DNA of 24,870 bases from JACTUC01 sp964477685 (GTDB taxonomy: Archaea; Thermoproteota; Methanomethylicia; Methanomethylicales; Methanomethylicaceae): positions 1 to 24,870 of the forward strand of contig CAYZHK010000017.1 in assembly GCA_964477685.1 (NCBI GenBank), read 5' to 3'. A model generated the notes under the pieces. That model searched no databases and was not told the origin of the DNA. It saw only the letters and a list, made by a program, of their open reading frames with translations. Each line of letters begins with the position of its first letter. Position 1 is the first letter of the stretch. Below, one piece after another: positions 22,438 to 24,870 of the stretch. The position numbers were made by a program, and so were the translations under genes.

Positions 22438-23565
22438 ATGGAAATTATCGAAGGTGTAAAAGAGTTGGAAAAGCCGACCTTCCGGTTCTTCACGCAGAAA
22501 TCCGACGAGATCGAGCTCAGCCCAGAAGTGGTCCAGGAGCGCCGGGCTCTCCTCAAGGATCCAGTGGTCCCAGTGGACCTCGAGAAATCGGTCACGGTCA
22601 GGGACCTTGTGGACGCATGGAAGGACGGCGGAATCCAGTCCAGAAGCCTTGCCGAATGCGCCGTGGTCTATGAGAACATGCTGACGGACAAGGACCGCCC
22701 CACCGTCTTCCTTGGACTCTCAGGAGCCCTCATAGCCGGAGGGATGCGGAAGGTCCTCAGCGACATGGTCTCCAAGGGGATCGTGGATGTGGTGGTCTCC
22801 ACCGGGGCAATACTCTACCAGGACTACTATGCTGCCCAAGGCTTCAGGCACTACAAGGGCACCCCCAAGGCCGACGACGAGGTCCTCCACGACCTCTACA
22901 TCGACAGGATCTACGACGCCTATGTCGACGAGATAGGCTTCGTGGAGTGCGATGACAGGATCGCCGAGTTCTGCTCCAAACTGGAGGCGACGAACTATTC
23001 CACGCGCGAGTTCCTTCACGACCTCGGGTCCACCGTAAAGGACAACAACTCCATACTGGGGAACGCGGCGCGCTGCGGCATCCCGGTCTTCTGCCCGGCC
23101 ATAGCCGACAGCTCGATCGGCATAGGCCTCGCCGGCTACTTTCGCTGGGCCAAGAAGAACAACCACCCCACATTCACCGTAGATGTCATGAAGGATAACT
23201 ATGAGATTGCGCAGATCATCCTCAAGTCCAAGAAGACTGGCTCCATCTATATCGGCGGCGGCGTCCCGAAGAACTACATCAATGATGCAGCAGTGATGCT
23301 GGACTACACCAAGGGCCACTCCTATGCCTTCCAGATAACGGCAGACGCCCCCCACTGGGGAGGCCTAACCGGGAGCACCCTCGACGAGGCAAAGTCCTGG
23401 GGGAAGGTCGCAAAGAAAGCAACCCGCGCCACTGTCTATACCGAGGCGACCCTTGCCCTGCCACTGATAGCGGGCTATGTCTTCCAGAAGGGTCTGGACA
23501 AGAAGCGGGCGAGGCTGAAGTACTTCTGGAAAAACACGGGCGATCTGGAACTGAGAAGGGTTTGA
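22438..23565 (+). CDS. dys: deoxyhypusine synthase
   Basis: A 375-residue enzyme that transfers the aminobutyl group of spermidine to a lysine of translation factor aIF5A, using NAD. Visible motifs are FLGLSGALIAGGMRKVLSDM, VVSTGAILYQDYYAAQG, NSILGNAARCGIPVFCPAIA, DSSIGIG, then TGSIYIGGGVPKNYIND, and the catalytic lysine in EAKSWGKVAKKA (Lys323). Length and motifs fit the archaeal/eukaryotic enzyme. ATG 22438 has a TATA-like element about 25 bases upstream. It is transcribed alone, convergent with larE 18 bases away. It is one of the clearest archaeal markers in the window. Confidence 0.94.
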   Translation: MEIIEGVKELEKPTFRFFTQKSDEIELSPEVVQERRALLKDPVVPVDLEKSVTVRDLVDAWKDGGIQSRSLAECAVVYENMLTDKDRPTVFLGLSGALIAGGMRKVLSDMVSKGIVDVVVSTGAILYQDYYAAQGFRHYKGTPKADDEVLHDLYIDRIYDAYVDEIGFVECDDRIAEFCSKLEATNYSTREFLHDLGSTVKDNNSILGNAARCGIPVFCPAIADSSIGIGLAGYFRWAKKNNHPTFTVDVMKDNYEIAQIILKSKKTGSIYIGGGVPKNYINDAAVMLDYTKGHSYAFQITADAPHWGGLTGSTLDEAKSWGKVAKKATRATVYTEATLALPLIAGYVFQKGLDKKRARLKYFWKNTGDLELRRV

Positions 23566-23583
23566 GCCGCCCGGAACCCGCCT

Positions 23584-24393
23584 TCATCTGCCGGCAGTTT
23601 TCCCATCTGAGGGCTCTGGGCGGTAGCCCTCGAGGTCCAGGGTGACCTCTTGGAATCCGAGCCTCTTCAGCTCAGCGGCCACAGGGCCATACCTCCCTTC
23701 CTCCATCATTCTAACCAGCTCGTCCTTGCCGACCTCGATCTTGGCCAGGCTGCCCCTGACCCTCACCCTGACCTCCCTGAAGCCCATCCCCCGTAGGAAC
23801 TCCTCTGCCTTGGCTACCCTCTCCACCTCCGGGCGGGTGATGCGGTGGCCTGCGGGGAAACGGGTGGCCAGGCATGGACTCGAGGGTCTGTCAGAGCCCA
23901 GACCCAGGTATTTGGAAACAGCTCTGACTTCCTCCTTGCCAAGGCCCAACTCCGCCAATGGGCTGGCTATCCCCTCCTCCCTCAGGGCCCTTAGGCCGGC
24001 CCTGCCTGAGTGGAGGTCATCGTAATTGGTGCCATCAACAACCAGGGATTGGCCATGCTCCCTGGCATAGCCCTTGAGTGCCCTCATCATTAACCCCTTA
24101 CAGCGGTAGCACCTGTCTGCAGGGTTACCCCTCAGGTCATCAGGGAGACTCAGCGGGAGGACCCTGTGGCCTATGCCAAGGGCCTTCGCCACGGATGCCG
24201 CCTCCACTTTCTCCCCCTTTGCCATGAAATCCGTCTCCACGGTGATTGCCAATGCAGAATTCCCCAACGCCCTCCGCGCCGCCGCCGCAACAAGGGTGCT
24301 GTCCACTCCACCGGAGAATGCAACGATAAGACCCCCTGACCCCCGCTCCTCGAACCAGCGGATCAGCTTCGATAGGACGAGGTCAGGCTCCAT
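23584..24393 (-). CDS. larE: LarE-type ATP-dependent sacrificial sulfur transferase
   Basis: A 269-residue PP-loop ATPase. The loop FSGGVDST is at 27-33, NPADRCYRCK (90-99) matches the LarE NPxDRCxxCK site, and SPCLATRFPAGHRI (172-185) holds Cys174, equivalent to the cysteine that LarE gives up as sulfur donor. LarE adenylates and thiolates the pyridinium carboxylates of the nickel-pincer cofactor for lactate racemase and relatives. No larB, larC or larA is in this window, so the cofactor pathway may be encoded elsewhere, or this homologue serves another thiolation. The ATG shares one base with the stop of the upstream Trm5-like gene (TAATG), so the two are coupled. Confidence 0.9.
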   Translation of the reverse strand: MEPDLVLSKLIRWFEERGSGGLIVAFSGGVDSTLVAAAARRALGNSALAITVETDFMAKGEKVEAASVAKALGIGHRVLPLSLPDDLRGNPADRCYRCKGLMMRALKGYAREHGQSLVVDGTNYDDLHSGRAGLRALREEGIASPLAELGLGKEEVRAVSKYLGLGSDRPSSPCLATRFPAGHRITRPEVERVAKAEEFLRGMGFREVRVRVRGSLAKIEVGKDELVRMMEEGRYGPVAAELKRLGFQEVTLDLEGYRPEPSDGKTAGR

Positions 24394-24870
24394 TACTGGG
24401 CACCCCTTACATCCAACTGAATATCCACAGCGACTTGGAATAAGTGCCTTCCTATGCTTCTCACCACCCTGCCGCCTGAGGAAACGACAGCGGCTCCAGC
24501 GGCACCGGACCCATCGGCCACCGCAGCCTCCGCCATCCGCACCGCATCAACCCTGGTGGGGGCTTTCTGATGGAGGTAGACATGGACCATCCCCGCGTCC
24601 CTCAGACAGGCGACGGCATCAGGGATGTACTCCAGGGCAAGCTCAGGTAGGGGCATGAGAACCCGGTCGGCCGTTCGCCTGAGCCCCCGCAATGCTTCCC
24701 TGGCATCCCCGCCCATTGCCACAACCCTGCCGTCGAGGTTGTTGATCCTGATATTCTCTGCCATGTACCTGCAGGCCTCGGAGCTTTTATCTATGGAGTA
24801 GATGAGGGCAGCCTCGGAGTTCTTGGCGATCACCACCGAGAATGTGCCCACGCCCGCAAACATGTTGACC
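24393..24870 (-). CDS. Trm5/TYW2-type tRNA methyl- or aminocarboxypropyl-transferase, 3' part only
   Basis: The C-terminal part of a class I SAM enzyme; the 5' end lies beyond the right edge, and the codons before MFAGVG (V-N) are still open. MFAGVGTFSVVIAK is the SAM-binding motif I, followed by YSIDKSSEACRYMAENIRIN (motif II). DRVLMPLPELALEYIPDA is in the place of the catalytic NLP loop, and RSIGRHLFQVAVDIQL is the conserved C-terminal strand pair. Trm5 makes m1G37 and the related TYW2/Taw2 acts in wyosine formation on tRNA-Phe; the fragment does not separate them (MPLP departs from the usual MNLP of Trm5). It overlaps larE by one base. Confidence 0.85.
   Translation of the reverse strand, partial: VNMFAGVGTFSVVIAKNSEAALIYSIDKSSEACRYMAENIRINNLDGRVVAMGGDAREALRGLRRTADRVLMPLPELALEYIPDAVACLRDAGMVHVYLHQKAPTRVDAVRMAEAAVADGSGAAGAAVVSSGGRVVRSIGRHLFQVAVDIQLDVRGAQ

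Noticed and set aside
1..24870. CRISPR arrays, rRNA, insertion sequences, tRNA genes
   Set aside because: No regularly spaced repeats, transposase frames or tRNA/rRNA signatures were seen by eye on either strand.

Overview
The window is archaeal. It encodes deoxyhypusine synthase, a GPN-loop GTPase, a Trm5/TYW2-type tRNA methyltransferase, a GHMP-type homoserine kinase beside a zinc-ribbon threonine synthase, a wHTH-CBS regulator and a PPP-type phosphatase. TATA-like boxes lie about 25-45 bases before several starts, TTG and GTG starts are common, and many small zinc-ribbon proteins are present. GC is high in genes, and the spacers are AT-rich. This fits a Thermoproteota/TACK-type archaeon, probably from a metagenome: there is a 100-N scaffold gap at 21997-22096 and at least one likely homopolymer frameshift. 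I cannot place it more finely.

Layout. 1-2.8 kb: a DUF6884-like protein, a two-helix small membrane protein, a membrane-anchored winged-helix protein, and a PPP phosphatase whose N-terminus is split by an 8-G run. 2.8-7.0 kb: a phenylacetate-CoA ligase-like enzyme, a 46-aa membrane protein and a sodium:solute symporter, closely spaced or overlapping (a likely uptake-and-activation operon), then a hairpin terminator and a membrane-anchored alpha/beta hydrolase. 7.0-9.1 kb: a zinc-ribbon protein, a HARP-like protein, a 400-base spacer with a strong long inverted repeat, a CxxCxG mini zinc protein and a GPN GTPase. 9.1-12.0 kb: an acyl-CoA synthetase fused to a CBS pair, divergent from a wHTH-CBS regulator across an AT-rich palindromic spacer. 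12.0-14.2 kb: thrB-thrC. 14.7-17.9 kb: a rubredoxin-pyruvate-oxidase-like fusion convergent with a rubredoxin/ferredoxin-reductase-type flavoprotein. 18.2-22.2 kb: tiny zinc-finger proteins, a membrane double zinc ribbon, and a three-gene cluster (arrestin-like plus zinc ribbon plus YdjG-like C-terminus; helical protein; YdjI-like SPFH plus zinc ribbons). 22.4-24.9 kb: deoxyhypusine synthase, LarE and a truncated Trm5-like methyltransferase.

The best candidates for undescribed biology are: (1) the CBS-controlled acyl-CoA synthetase with its divergent CBS regulator; (2) the arrestin/SPFH/zinc-ribbon cluster, which looks like an archaeal relative of the Bacillus ydjGHI membrane-stress genes; (3) the rubredoxin-fused TPP enzyme facing a candidate reductase; (4) the long inverted repeat at 7996-8147, which may be a structured RNA or leader.
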